From: Methanomassiliicoccales archaeon
GTDB lineage: Archaea; Thermoplasmatota; Thermoplasmata; Methanomassiliicoccales; UBA472
Length of the DNA: 64,000 nt
Direction of reading: 5' to 3'
NCBI GenBank assembly: GCA_026394395.1
Contig: JAPKYK010000003.1
Location: 358,501 to 422,500 of the forward strand
In this document: positions 9,689 to 19,700 of the stretch, in pieces
Numbering within the stretch: position 1 is the first letter of the stretch
How the letters are laid out: every line of letters begins with the position of its first letter
The notes under the pieces: generated by a model
Told to the model about the DNA's origin: nothing
Database searches by the model: none
The model's input: the letters and a program-made list of their open reading frames with translations, nothing else
Program-made: the position numbers and the translations under genes

Positions 9689-10072
9689 ATGGCATTATGG
9701 CAAGGAAGGTCTAAGAGAAAGCCCACTGGCGGAAGGTTGACGCTGTCTAGGAAGAAGCGCAGGTTCGAGATCGGGAAGGAGCCGGTCTACACCTTCGTCG
9801 GCAGCGAGAAGCGCCAGGTATCCAGGGTGCGCGGCGCAAACGTCAAGGTGCGCCTGCTTAAGGCCCAGTTCGCCAACGTGGTCGACCCTGCCACCAACAA
9901 GGCCCAGAAGGCCAAGATCATCACTGTCAAAGAGAGCCCCTCCAACCCCAACTACGTTCAGCGCAACATCATAACCAAGGGAGCGGTCATCCAGACCGAG
10001 CTGGGGCTGGCCAAGGTCACCTCCAGGCCCGGACAGGACGGCGCCATCAACGCCATCCTTATGAAAGAGTAG
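9689..10072 (+). CDS. rps8e: 30S ribosomal protein S8e
   Basis: The 127-residue product begins MALWQGRSKRKPTGGRL, the hallmark N-terminus of S8e, and continues with VRGANVKVRLLKAQFANVVD and the C-terminal NPNYVQRNIITKGAVIQTE. The frame is open much further upstream in a shadow of the phosphoesterase gene, but the S8e N-terminus and the TATA box fix the start at 9689. It is followed after 16 bases by srp19. Confidence 0.96.
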   Translation: MALWQGRSKRKPTGGRLTLSRKKRRFEIGKEPVYTFVGSEKRQVSRVRGANVKVRLLKAQFANVVDPATNKAQKAKIITVKESPSNPNYVQRNIITKGAVIQTELGLAKVTSRPGQDGAINAILMKE

Positions 10073-10088
10073 GCCGGAAGGGCTTGCC

Positions 10089-10382
10089 ATGGCCTTGGAT
10101 GAGGACACCGCTTGGGTTCTCTGGCCGGAGTATTTTGACCGGGCTAGGCCCCGGTCCCAAGGCCGCAAGGTGAAAAAGGCGCAAACCATAATAGGTCCCG
10201 ACGTGGACCTCATCTCCAGCATCCTTAAACAGATGGGGCTGGAGCACAAGGTGGAGCGGGACAAGAGCTATCCCGCGAACTGGTCCTCCAAGGGCGGTCG
10301 GGTGCTGGTCGCCAAGACCATGCCCAAGACCAAATTGATGCAGACGGTCGGGGACGCCCTGAGCAAGAATCAGCGGTCTTGA
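10089..10382 (+). CDS. srp19: Signal recognition particle protein SRP19
   Basis: SRP19 binds helices 6 and 8 of 7S RNA and prepares it for SRP54. The 97-residue protein shows the family pattern [19 protein letters not shown] near the N-terminus and [14 protein letters not shown] in the C-terminal half, and the length is typical. It is co-transcribed with rps8e. Its last 13 bases overlap the convergent DUF211 gene. Confidence 0.95.
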   Translation: MALDEDTAWVLWPEYFDRARPRSQGRKVKKAQTIIGPDVDLISSILKQMGLEHKVERDKSYPANWSSKGGRVLVAKTMPKTKLMQTVGDALSKNQRS

Positions 10383-10660
10383 GGGGTCTCCACTTCTTCA
10401 ACCAGCTTCTTGCCGGCGGAGACGCTGTCGACGGAATGGATGACGGCGCCGGATTCGATTATCACTTCTTCGACATCCTCATAGTTGATGGCGACGCCTT
10501 CGATGGTTATCTTGATGCTCTCCGTCTCCTGGTCCACCTCGTTTAGGGTGCAGTTGACGCCGGAGACGCCTTCGACCACGCTCAATCGACCTGCCAGGTC
10601 GATGATGGAAGGGTGATGGGGCTTGAGCACGTCCAGGACGAGCCTCTTGATCTCGGACAT
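10370..10660 (-). CDS. DUF211 family protein
   Basis: The 96-residue product matches the archaeal DUF211 pattern: [18 protein letters not shown] at the start, a central [17 protein letters not shown], and [20 protein letters not shown] at the end. The family adopts a ferredoxin-like fold and its role is unknown. The ATG at 10660 is the conserved start; an upstream extension of the frame is not conserved-looking. A TATA-like AATTTATACC near 10693-10702 (minus strand) supports this start. Confidence 0.92.
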   Translation of the reverse strand: MSEIKRLVLDVLKPHHPSIIDLAGRLSVVEGVSGVNCTLNEVDQETESIKITIEGVAINYEDVEEVIIESGAVIHSVDSVSAGKKLVEEVETPQDR

Positions 10661-10741
10661 TATAGGTTCCACCGTTAAAATGGACTCCTGGTATAAATTG
10701 CTTGTTGGTGCCTGGAAACCATTATTCACATCCAGGGGCAT

Positions 10742-12184
10742 ATGGTTTTCATGATGAAATGGGAAGAGGTCCGGGTGCTCGACGTGAACGCGAAATACCT
10801 GGGGGTTCCGACCGAGACGCTCATGGAAAATGCCGGCTGGGCGTTGGCCCAGGAGATTACTTCCCGCTATGGAGAGGGGTTGCATGTGGCCATGCTCTGC
10901 GGCTCGGGCAACAATGGTGGTGACGGTTTCGTGGCCGCCAGGGTCTTGACCAAGAGCAATCGGGTGAGGATATTATTGGCATCGCCCCCAGCAGACATCA
11001 GGACGCCGGAGGCCAGGGTTAATTTCGAAAAGGTGGAGGAGCTGCACCGGGTCTACGCCGAGGACGATCTGAAGACCTATGACCTCCTGGTGGACGCCCT
11101 GATCGGCATCGGTTCCCAGGGGGAGCCGAAAGGGCGCTTGGCCGACATGATCGCGGCTATCAACGAGAGCGGCCGTCCCGTGGTATCTGTGGACGTCCCC
11201 TCGGGATTGGGTAGCAAGACCGCGGTGCGCCCGATGGTCACCGTCACCTTCCACGCCCTGAAGGCCGGGATGAGCGCGGACAGCTGCGGGGAGATCGTGG
11301 TGAAGGACATCGGCATACCGGCGGACGCCGAGAACTATCTGGGCCCCGGTGATCTGTTGCACTATCCCATTCCCGCCCCGGACACCCACAAGGGACAGAA
11401 CGGCCGGGTGCTGGTGGTCGGCGGAGGCCCTTATACCGGGGCGCCGGCCCTGGCCGGGCTAGCCTCCTATCGCATCGGGGCGGACCTGGTCTTCGTGGCC
11501 TGCCCGGAAAGCGTCCGCAGCACCATCGCCTCATACTCCCCCAATCTGATCACCATACCCTACCCGGGCGACCGCCTCACCGAGGCTTCGGTGGAGAGGG
11601 TCTTGCCGCTAATGGAGAAGGTGGACACCGTGCTCATCGGACCAGGCCTAGGCGATGACCCTGGAACGCTCCGAGCGGTCCGGGTGTTGATAGAGAGATG
11701 CTCCAGACCCATGGTGCTGGACGCCGACGGACTGAAGGCCGTGGCCGGCCGCCTGGACCTGCTGCGGGGAAAGAAGGGAGTGCTGACACCGCATCATCGT
11801 GAGATGGAGGTCATCGTGGGCTCGGCGGTCCCTGAGGAGACCAAGGGGCTCAGCGAGGCAGCGGCGAACATGGCCGCGGCCAGCGGCTGGACCGTGGTGG
11901 TCAAGGGACGGGTGGACCTGGTGACGGACGGTAACAATATCAAGCTCAACCGCACCGGCAACGCCGGGATGACCGTGGGCGGGACCGGCGATGTCCTGGC
12001 CGGCATCACCGCCGGGCTGTTGGCCAAGGGCGCCTCGCCTTACAACGCCGCCAGGATGGCCACCTTCGTGAACGGGGCGGCCGGGGACCTGGCATTCGAG
12101 AAGTTCAGCTACGGGCTGATGGCCACCGACCTTCTGGATAGGATACCGCAGGTGTTGAGGAAGAGCCTTTCGCGCACCCGCTGA
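10742..12184 (+). CDS. nnr: Bifunctional NAD(P)H-hydrate epimerase / ADP-dependent NAD(P)H-hydrate dehydratase
   Basis: This enzyme repairs hydrated NADH and NADPH. Residues 1-~200 are the YjeF-N epimerase domain ([27 protein letters not shown], then DVPSGLGS). Residues ~210-480 are the ribokinase-like dehydratase domain with [32 protein letters not shown] and the nucleotide-binding [15 protein letters not shown]. At 480 residues it matches the usual fused archaeal form. It stands 10 bases before a phosphoesterase gene, probably in one operon with the two phosphoesterases. Confidence 0.95.
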   Translation: MVFMMKWEEVRVLDVNAKYLGVPTETLMENAGWALAQEITSRYGEGLHVAMLCGSGNNGGDGFVAARVLTKSNRVRILLASPPADIRTPEARVNFEKVEELHRVYAEDDLKTYDLLVDALIGIGSQGEPKGRLADMIAAINESGRPVVSVDVPSGLGSKTAVRPMVTVTFHALKAGMSADSCGEIVVKDIGIPADAENYLGPGDLLHYPIPAPDTHKGQNGRVLVVGGGPYTGAPALAGLASYRIGADLVFVACPESVRSTIASYSPNLITIPYPGDRLTEASVERVLPLMEKVDTVLIGPGLGDDPGTLRAVRVLIERCSRPMVLDADGLKAVAGRLDLLRGKKGVLTPHHREMEVIVGSAVPEETKGLSEAAANMAAASGWTVVVKGRVDLVTDGNNIKLNRTGNAGMTVGGTGDVLAGITAGLLAKGASPYNAARMATFVNGAAGDLAFEKFSYGLMATDLLDRIPQVLRKSLSRTR

Positions 12185-12194
12185 GGAGAGAAAG

Positions 12195-12869
12195 ATGCTG
12201 ATCGCGTTCATATCCGATGTGCACTCGAACCTTCCGGCGCTGGAAGCGGTCATGGACGACATGTCCGACCGCGGGGTCCGGACCGTTTTCTGCGCCGGGG
12301 ACATATTGGGCTACTACACCTTCCCCAACGAGACCGTGGACATGCTCAGGGCGAAGAACGTCAACTGCATCGCCGGGAACCACGACCGGGCGGTGCTGGT
12401 AGGGGTAAAGAACATGAACAGCATCGCCGCCGCGGCCATCAGCTGGACGCGGGACGTCCTCTCGCCCTCGGCCTACGAGTACATCAGGGAGCTGCCCAAC
12501 TCCCTGCACCGGCCGGTGGAAGGGGTGATGACCGCGGTGCATCACGGCTCCCCCCGCTTCGTATCGGAATACGTCTTCGAGGAGCACGTGAGCAGCGAAC
12601 TGCTGGACATCGCCGGGGCCAAGCTTCTGGTACTGGGTCATACGCACATGCCCTACCTGGTGCAGTTCCCCAGCGGGACGGTCGTCAACCCCGGTTCCGT
12701 CGGTCAGCCGAGGGACGGCGACACCAGGGCCTCCTATGCCCTCTTGGACACGTCAGAGCAGAACTTCCATATCGTCCGGGTGAAGTACGATGTCGAGACG
12801 GTGATGAAAGGTATCACCAAGAACGGATTGCCGGAGATGCTGGCGCAGCGTCTGCTCCGGGGGTCATGA
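12195..12869 (+). CDS. Metallophosphoesterase (YfcE/MJ0936-like)
   Basis: The 224-residue calcineurin-like phosphoesterase has all motifs: ISDVHSNLPALEAV, AGDILGYYTFPNE, AGNHDRAV, a His in AVHHGSPR, and LGHTHMPYLVQ. The NPGSVGQPRDGD box near the C-terminus is shared with archaeal 2',3'- or 3',5'-cAMP phosphodiesterase-like proteins. The true substrate is not known. The gene is ten bases downstream of nnr and abuts the next phosphoesterase. Confidence 0.9.
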   Translation: MLIAFISDVHSNLPALEAVMDDMSDRGVRTVFCAGDILGYYTFPNETVDMLRAKNVNCIAGNHDRAVLVGVKNMNSIAAAAISWTRDVLSPSAYEYIRELPNSLHRPVEGVMTAVHHGSPRFVSEYVFEEHVSSELLDIAGAKLLVLGHTHMPYLVQFPSGTVVNPGSVGQPRDGDTRASYALLDTSEQNFHIVRVKYDVETVMKGITKNGLPEMLAQRLLRGS

Positions 12870-13646
12870 ATGTCCTTTCAGGCCAACCCCATACCAGACC
12901 GCCCGGTGCTGCGCCTGGAGGGGGAGGAGACGGTGCTGTGCGTCGGCGACCTGCACATAGGGATCGAGGCGGACCTGCGCTACCGGGGCATCGTCGTACC
13001 CTCGCAGACCCATCGCATGGAGAGCGAGCTCCTGGACCTGGCCAAGGGCGTGGACCGCCTGGTCATCGTGGGGGACGTCAAGCATCAGGCCCCTGGCTCC
13101 ACCAGGCAGGAACACCTGGAGGTCCCTCGCTTCTTCAACAGCCTGCTGAACTTCTATCCCCGTATAGACCTGGTCAAGGGCAACCACGACACGGACATCG
13201 AAAGGATGCTGCCCTCCCGGGTGACCGTCCACGAACAGGGGGGAATGACCCTCGGGGACGTGGGATTCGCCCACGGCCATGCCTGGCCGTCCGCGGAGGT
13301 CATGGAAGCCCGGTTGCTGGTCATGGGGCACAATCATCCGGCCGTCATATTCGAGGACGGTCTGCACCAGAACCAGGTGGAAAGATGCTGGCTGCGCTGC
13401 CGCTTCAAGGGGTCGAGCGCCCGTTATACCAAAATGCCGGAGGAGGCCATCATGCTCCCGGCTTTTAATCGTACGCTGGGCGGAGGCCCGGTGAACCTCG
13501 AAGGGCCGCGCATGCTGGGCCCGTTGCTCTCCAACGATCTGCTGGACCTGGAGAACGGACAGGTGTACCTCATGGACGGGCTTTTCCTTGGTACGGTATC
13601 TTCTTTACGGGTCAAGAGAAGGGGCTACTTCCGCCTGGAAGACTGA
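12870..13646 (+). CDS. Metallophosphoesterase (SbcD/PdeM-like)
   Basis: The 258-residue protein has the phosphoesterase motifs VGDLHIGIEADLRYRG, VGDVKHQAPG, KGNHDTDIE, a His in FAHGHAWP and MGHNHPAV. The DLHIGIE and DVKHQ forms are those of the archaeal/bacterial PdeM-like group, often beside helicase genes, rather than YfcE. The C-terminal quarter (LPAFNRTLGGGPVN) is also typical of that group. The ATG follows the upstream stop directly, so the three-gene operon nnr and two phosphoesterases is likely. It is convergent with mvhA. Confidence 0.88.
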   Translation: MSFQANPIPDRPVLRLEGEETVLCVGDLHIGIEADLRYRGIVVPSQTHRMESELLDLAKGVDRLVIVGDVKHQAPGSTRQEHLEVPRFFNSLLNFYPRIDLVKGNHDTDIERMLPSRVTVHEQGGMTLGDVGFAHGHAWPSAEVMEARLLVMGHNHPAVIFEDGLHQNQVERCWLRCRFKGSSARYTKMPEEAIMLPAFNRTLGGGPVNLEGPRMLGPLLSNDLLDLENGQVYLMDGLFLGTVSSLRVKRRGYFRLED

Positions 13647-13692
13647 TCGTCGCTCGGAAGCCCTCAACTTCGGCAGGGCAGCCCTTCGGCTT

Positions 13693-13723
13693 GTTTATAA
13701 AAATAGAAAATAAAAGGAAAAAG
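13693..13723 (-). terminator. T-rich terminator of the hdr/mvh operon
   Basis: On the minus strand, about 20 bases after the mvhA stop, there is a pyrimidine tract with several T-runs (CTTTTTCCTTTTATTTTCTA followed by TTTTTATA). This is the usual archaeal termination pattern and closes the ten-gene operon. Confidence 0.65.
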
Positions 13724-13739
13724 GTTGGACCGAGGGGGT

Positions 13740-15269
13740 TTAGTAGTTCCGGGACAGGGTCTTGTAGACCGAGCCATCCGGGTTCCTGATGACCGCGTCC
13801 ATAGGCATCTGGCCAGGCAGGGTGTGCGTGGCGCAGCTGTTGCACGGGTCGTAGGCGCGGTAGGCCATCTCCACGGCGTTGAGCAGACCGTCGGACACCA
13901 TCCAGTTCTTGATGAGAGCGGTGGCGGCCTTGCGGACGCTGAGGTTCATGGGGGCGTTGTTGTTGGTGGTACCCACGACCAGGTTCACGTCGGTGGTGAT
14001 GCCGTTCTTGTCCGATCTGTAGTGGTGCACCAGGGTTCCACGAGGAGCCTCCAGTATTCCCACGCCCTCGTCAGGGGTCTGCAGCTTCGGGTTGCGTATG
14101 TCCTTGCCGGTTATCTCCGGGTCCTGGGACAGTTCCAGCAGCTTCTCCGAAGCGTACAGCATCTCGATCACCCTGGCCCAGTGAGTGGCCATGGTGAAGT
14201 GCACCGGTCCTTTGACACCCAGACTGCGGAATGTGCCGTGGTACTTCTCGAACTCGGCCTGCGCCAGCGGGGTGGTGAAGCCCTTGGAGACGTTCAGCCT
14301 GGAAAGCGGGGTGGCGCGGTATATGCCGCTGTCCTTCCCGTCCACCAGTCCCTTCCAGCCGACCGGCTTGAAGTAGCAGAACTTCTCGTAGGACCAGGGC
14401 AGGGTGTGCTCGGAGATGTACTTCAGGTAGTCCTTCCCGGTGTACCTGGCGACCTCTTTCCCGGTGGGCGAGATCATCTTCTGGGTTCCGTCGTAGAAGT
14501 TTATCTTGTCGTTCTTGTCGACGGTACCGAGGTAGTAGGTCTCGTTGTAGTAGATGTTCTTGTCCACGATCAGGTTCAGGTAGTCCTGGTTCTTCAGCAC
14601 TACATCGGCGAACAGTTGGTTGGTGAACTTGCTGAACTCCACACAGGACTTGGCCATGGCCTCGATCTTGGCCCTCTCCTCCTCGTTGATGCTCTTGGCG
14701 AAACCGCCGGGAATGCCGCACACTGGGTGCGTGGCCTTTCCGCCCAGCATCTCTTGGATCTTCTGGGCGTAGGAGCGGTGCTTTATGACTTCTCCGCCGA
14801 TCTCCACACCGACTGCGGCGACGACGCCGAGGATGTTCCTCTCGGCCTTCGGGGCACCGGGGCCGAGGACGAAGTCCGCGGCGGCCAGGGCGTAGAAGTG
14901 GGCGATGTGGCTGTGTATGTAGTGCGCCATGTAGAAGAGCTCACGGAGCTTCTTGGCGGTCTCTGGCGGTTCGACCCCGAACACACCGTCCAATGCCTTG
15001 GTCGAGCAGAGGTGGTGCGCCCCGGGGCAAACGCCGCAGAGCCTGGAGGTCAGCTTGTTGAGCTCGTCGACGGACCTGCCGATGCAGAACTTCTCGAACC
15101 CTCTAAGCTCGGGCACCTGCCAATAGGCGTTGGCCACGTTGCCGTTGTCGTCCAGGAAGATTTCGATCTTGCCATGGCCTTCCAAACGGGTGATGGGGTC
15201 GATGGGTATGCGCTTCTCGGTGGTCTTTACCAGTTTATCGGCACCTTGACCCATTAATATTGGACACAT
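13740..15269 (-). CDS. mvhA: F420-non-reducing [NiFe] hydrogenase large subunit MvhA
   Basis: MvhA carries the Ni-Fe centre of the Mvh hydrogenase that feeds electrons from H2 through MvhG and MvhD to HdrA. The 509-residue protein has both nickel-ligating motifs: RLCGVCPGAHHL near residue 70 and DPCNSCATH near the C-terminus. About 20 residues follow the final His, which would be the peptide removed by the maturation protease. RIPIDPITRLEGHG opens the protein as in group 3c hydrogenases. A GGAGG element precedes the ATG at 15269. It is the last gene of the operon, five bases after mvhG. Confidence 0.95.
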   Translation of the reverse strand: MCPILMGQGADKLVKTTEKRIPIDPITRLEGHGKIEIFLDDNGNVANAYWQVPELRGFEKFCIGRSVDELNKLTSRLCGVCPGAHHLCSTKALDGVFGVEPPETAKKLRELFYMAHYIHSHIAHFYALAAADFVLGPGAPKAERNILGVVAAVGVEIGGEVIKHRSYAQKIQEMLGGKATHPVCGIPGGFAKSINEEERAKIEAMAKSCVEFSKFTNQLFADVVLKNQDYLNLIVDKNIYYNETYYLGTVDKNDKINFYDGTQKMISPTGKEVARYTGKDYLKYISEHTLPWSYEKFCYFKPVGWKGLVDGKDSGIYRATPLSRLNVSKGFTTPLAQAEFEKYHGTFRSLGVKGPVHFTMATHWARVIEMLYASEKLLELSQDPEITGKDIRNPKLQTPDEGVGILEAPRGTLVHHYRSDKNGITTDVNLVVGTTNNNAPMNLSVRKAATALIKNWMVSDGLLNAVEMAYRAYDPCNSCATHTLPGQMPMDAVIRNPDGSVYKTLSRNY

Positions 15270-15274
15270 TTTGT

Positions 15275-16294
15275 TCAGGCCTCCTTGGAAGCAGTGGTAG
15301 CTTTCTTCTCTTTAACCTTCCGCTTGATGATCGAGGAAGGCATGGTGAACGCATAGAAGGTTCCAAGGGGGTCCTTGACCTGCGCCATCAGCTCCAATAT
15401 GTTATCTTCGGACAGTTGGCTTTCACCAGTGCCAATGGAGAATATCGAAGCCAGCGCGCTCAGCATGCTGCCGCCTTGGTCCAGCACCTCGGCGGTCGGT
15501 CCCATGCATCCGCGGCAAGGCTGGTTACCTTCCAAGCACTTGGCGCCGCAGCCCGCCCTGGTGGACGGTCCGAGGCATATGACTCCCTGTTCCAGCATGC
15601 ACTTCTTGGGGTCGATGTCGATCTCGTAAGGCATGTATATCCTGTCCACCTTCTTGACGGCCCTGGTCCTGGGGCACTCGTCGCAGAGGGCCTTGTTGGA
15701 GGCGATCACGGAGCCCTTGGGGGGCAGCGGGGCGCCTTCCTTGACATGCTTCTCGACTATGCCGAGGAACTCGTTGATCAGGTTGGTGGTGGGCGGGCAT
15801 CCGGGCATGTAGTAGTCGACGTCGACGACCTGGTCCAAGGTGAACACCTGGTCATATAGCACTGGCAGATCTATGAGCCCTTCGGGTGCCTGGTAGTGCG
15901 GGGTGGGGAAGACCCTCTCCACGTTGTCCGAGGTGGGGGTCTTGATGTAGACATATTCCAATATGTCCTTCCTGTTGGTCATGTTGGCCAGTCCGGGAAT
16001 TCCCCCGAAGCAGGCGCAAGAACCGAAAGAGACCAGAATCTGGGACTTCTGCCTCAGCAGCTTGGCCACGTGTTCGTTCTCGCTGTTCCTCACGGCACCG
16101 TTGAACAGGGTGGCGGTGATATATCCGTCGGGCATGGCCTCGACGTCCTTGAGCTTGACGTCCACGGCGATGGGCCAGAAGACGATGTCGGCCATTTCGG
16201 CCACCCCGAGGATCTTCTCGTCGATGTCCAATAGGGCAACGTCACAGCCTCCGCATCCGGCACCCCAATATTGTGCGATTTTTATCTTTGACAT
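15275..16294 (-). CDS. mvhG: F420-non-reducing hydrogenase small subunit MvhG
   Basis: MvhG carries the iron-sulfur relay from the Ni-Fe site. The 339-residue protein starts MSKIKIAQYWGAGCGGCD with the proximal-cluster Cys pair and continues with FGSCACFGGIPG and MPGCPPT. It ends with the C-terminal medial/distal cluster region (CDECPRTR, then CLGPSTRAGCGAKC and CRGCMGP). The ATG at 16294 is fixed by a perfect GGAGGT and by family alignment; a longer frame to 16351 is not real. It lies between mvhD and mvhA. Confidence 0.95.
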   Translation of the reverse strand: MSKIKIAQYWGAGCGGCDVALLDIDEKILGVAEMADIVFWPIAVDVKLKDVEAMPDGYITATLFNGAVRNSENEHVAKLLRQKSQILVSFGSCACFGGIPGLANMTNRKDILEYVYIKTPTSDNVERVFPTPHYQAPEGLIDLPVLYDQVFTLDQVVDVDYYMPGCPPTTNLINEFLGIVEKHVKEGAPLPPKGSVIASNKALCDECPRTRAVKKVDRIYMPYEIDIDPKKCMLEQGVICLGPSTRAGCGAKCLEGNQPCRGCMGPTAEVLDQGGSMLSALASIFSIGTGESQLSEDNILELMAQVKDPLGTFYAFTMPSSIIKRKVKEKKATTASKEA

Positions 16295-16322
16295 TTCTTT
16301 ACCTCCAATGGGGACGGGGATT

Positions 16323-16781
16323 TTACTCCTCCTTGATCGGGTTCGGTCCAAGCTCCCTTACGGTGCGGTCGAATCCCTTTATCGTTTCCTGGAATTTCAT
16401 ACCCTCAGATGCGGAAACCCATTCCAATCGAAGGCGGTCCGGGTTAAAGCCGTATTGCTCCAACAGCACGCGGAGCAGGGCGATTCTTCTCCTGGTGCGG
16501 TAGTTGCCACCGATATAATGGCAGTCAGCGGGGTGGCAGCCCAGGACGAGCACTCCATCGGCCCCCTTGGCGAAGGCCCTCAGGACGAACTCGGGGTCCA
16601 CCCTGGCGGAGCACATGGTCCTGATGACCCGGAAATTGGTAGGCATCTGCAAGCGGGACACTCCGGCCAGGTCAGCCCCGGCATAGGAGCACCAGTTGCA
16701 GCAGAACACCAGCAGGCTGGGTTCCCAGACCCCTGCCTCTGTGGCAGGAGCGCTCTCGGCATGCGCTTGGTTGGACATCAC
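16323..16781 (-). CDS. mvhD: MvhD-type hydrogenase iron-sulfur subunit (copy 1)
   Basis: MvhD links the hydrogenase to HdrA through a [2Fe-2S] cluster. The 152-residue protein has the complete MvhD/FlpD core: FCCNWCSYAGADLAGVSR, MCSARVDPEFVL, GCHPADCHYIGGN and EWVSASEG. About 20 N-terminal residues precede the core. The start codon overlaps the end of hdrA (copy 1) by four bases (ATGA). It directly precedes mvhG, so this is the copy most likely bound to the hydrogenase. Confidence 0.94.
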   Translation of the reverse strand: MMSNQAHAESAPATEAGVWEPSLLVFCCNWCSYAGADLAGVSRLQMPTNFRVIRTMCSARVDPEFVLRAFAKGADGVLVLGCHPADCHYIGGNYRTRRRIALLRVLLEQYGFNPDRLRLEWVSASEGMKFQETIKGFDRTVRELGPNPIKEE

Positions 16782-19700
16782 TTACCACCTCCGACCAGAA
16801 GAGCGGCATCGATCTGCGCCAGGATCTGGTTGTTCTTGAAGCCTTTCTGTTCTAGCGCGCCGGACGGGCAAGCGGCCACACAGGTTCCGCAACCCATGCA
16901 CAGGCCCTCGTTGATGACGGCCTTGCGCTTCTCGGCGTTGGCTGGGTCACCGACGATGGTGATGGCCTTGTACTCACAGACCGGCTCGCATATGCCGCAG
17001 CCGTTGCACACCATCTCGTTCACCGCGGCGATGATGCCCTGGGTCTCGAGGTACTGCTTCGATATTATGGTCATGGCCCGGGCCGCAGCACCGGAGGCCT
17101 GCCCGATGGTCTCGTCGATGAACTTTGGCCAGTGAGCCAGTCCGGCCAGGTATATTCCGCTGGTGGCGAAGTCCACCGGCCGCAGCTTCATGTGCGCCTC
17201 CAGGAAGTACTTGTCCTTGCTCAGGGGCACCTTGCACATCTTGGCCAATTCTTCGTTGTCCTCGTTGGGGCGTATGCCCACGCTGAGCACCAGCAGGTCC
17301 GGCGATAGTTGCACCGGGGCGTTCAGCACCGTGTCGTCCACCAGGACCTTCATGGCGCTGCCGTCCATGGTCATCTCGGGCATCTTGTTCTCCGGGAAGC
17401 GGATGAACTTGACGCCCAGCTCGCCGGCCTCTTTATACAAGGTCTCCCGGAAGCCGTAGGTCCTGATATCCTTGTGCAGGATGTAGACCTGGGTTTTGGG
17501 GTCCTTCTTCTTGATCTCGATGGCGTTCTTGACCGCCTTGGCGCAGCACACCCTGCTGCAGTAGGGCGCCTCGTCGTTCCTTGACCCGACGCACTGTATC
17601 ATGACCACGGTCTTGGCGTGGACGTGTCCCTCGACCAAGGCCTTCTCCAGCTCGTTCTGGGTGACGACGCCCTTGGCCTTGCCGTACATGTACTCCTTGG
17701 GCTCGTAGGGCTTGGCCCCGGTGGCCACCACGATGACGCCGGTCTCTATCTCCTTGCCGCCGGTCACCTTCACCTTGAAGTTGCCGACGAAGCCGGAAAC
17801 GTCCTCCACCTTGGTGTTCATGTGCACGGTGATCTTGTCGTTGGCGCGCACCTTGGCCTCTAGGTCTTTGATGAACTGCCTTGGGGACTTACCTCCCTCG
17901 TCGGTGTACAGGTTGTTCATCTGTCCGCCCATGGCCCCGGTTACCTCTAACAGGTCTACCTTGAACCCTTGCAAGGCTATGTCCAGGGCGGCGGTCATCC
18001 CGGCCAGCCCGCCACCTATGACAGTGGCAGTATGATTGACGTTGAGCTGTGCCTTGGTCAGTGGCTCCAGGAACCTGGACTTGGCGACGGCCATGCGGGT
18101 CAGGTCCTTGGCCTTCACGGTAGCCTTCTCCGGCTCGTGCATGTGGATCCAAGAGCACTGGTCCCGGATGTTGGCCAGCTCGAAGAGGAAGGGGTTCAGC
18201 CCGGCTTCCCTGATGGTGTTCTGGAACAGAGGCTCATGGGTCCTGGGAGTGCAGGAAGCTACGACCACGCGGTTCAGGTTGTGCTCCTTGATCATCTTCT
18301 TGATCCGTTCCTGGGTATCGGCGGAGCAGGTGTACTTGTTATCCTCGGAATACACCACGTTGGGCAAGGTCTTGACGTACTCCACCACGGATGGTACGTC
18401 GACTATACCTCCTATATTGATGCCGCAGTGGCAGACGAAGACTCCGATGCGCGGCTCCTGTCCTAAAACCTCCAGCTCCTTGGGATAATCTTCCTTAGTG
18501 ACCAGGGTGTTCCTCGCGGTAGCTATAATCGTTCCGGCCTTCGAGGCTACTCCGGAGGCCTCCGCCACCGACGTGGGAATGTCCTTGGGGGCAGCAAAGG
18601 CGCCGCTCACGAATATGCCAGGACGGGAGGTGCTCAGCGGGTCGTAGATCGAGGTGTCGCAGAATCCGTGCTTGTTCAGTTTGATGCCCAGCCGTTCAGC
18701 CAATTTACCCGCATCCTGTGGCGGCTTCAGTCCTACGGCCAGGACGACCATGTCGAACTCCTCGGCCTTGACGTTGCCGCCTTCGCTGTAGCGTAGCAGC
18801 AGGTTGTTGCCCTCGACCTCATCCACGGAGGCTATGCGGGTCCCGCGGTGCATCTTGATACCGTACTCACCCTCGGCCCTCTTGACATAGTCCTCGAACT
18901 CCTTTCCCACGGCCCTGACGTCCATGAAGAATATGGTGGGCTTAAGCCCAGCAGTGTGCTCCCCGGCGATTATGGCCTCCTTGATGGAATACATGCAGCA
19001 AACGGAGGAACAATAGGTGTTGCCCACCTTCTCGTCCCTAGAGCCTACGCACTGGATGAAGGCCACCTTCTGGGGCACCTCACCGTCGGAGGGGCGTAGC
19101 ACCGTGCCGAAGTAGGGGCCAGTGGAGCTCAGTATCCTCTCGAACTCGATGCTCGTCACCACGTTCTTGAACTCTCCGTAGCCGTACTCCCTCTTCAGCT
19201 TGGCATTGAACTCATCGAACCCGGGGCAGAGCACTACGGCTCCTACCTGGATGTCCATGGACTCATCTTTCTTGTCGTATACTACTGCCTTGGCCTTGCA
19301 TTCCTCGTAACAGATGCCGCAGCCGATGCAGATGTTCTTGTCGATGGAGTACACCAATGGAACGGCCTGCGGATACATGACGAATATGGCCTTGCGCTTT
19401 GCCAATCCTTCGTTATATTCGTCCTTGGTCTCTACGGGGCATTTGATGGCGCACTCACCACAGCCAGTACACTTCTTGTCATCCACCCTAAGAGTGTTCT
19501 TCTTAAGTTTGACCATGAAGTTGCCCGGTTTGCCATCGATCGATTCGACCTCGGCGTTGGTTATGAGCTTGATGTTCCGATGCCTTCCCGCTTCGACCAG
19601 TTTTGGTGCCATGATGCACATAGAACAGTCGTTGGTCGGGAAGGTCTTGTCCAACTGAGCCATGGCCCCGCCGATGCTGGGCTTCTTCTCTACCAAATAC

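Noticed and set aside
13725..15257. 510-codon plus-strand frame opposite mvhA
   Set aside because: It is a shadow of the mvhA gene, whose motifs and ribosome-binding site are clear; the translation shows no known fold.
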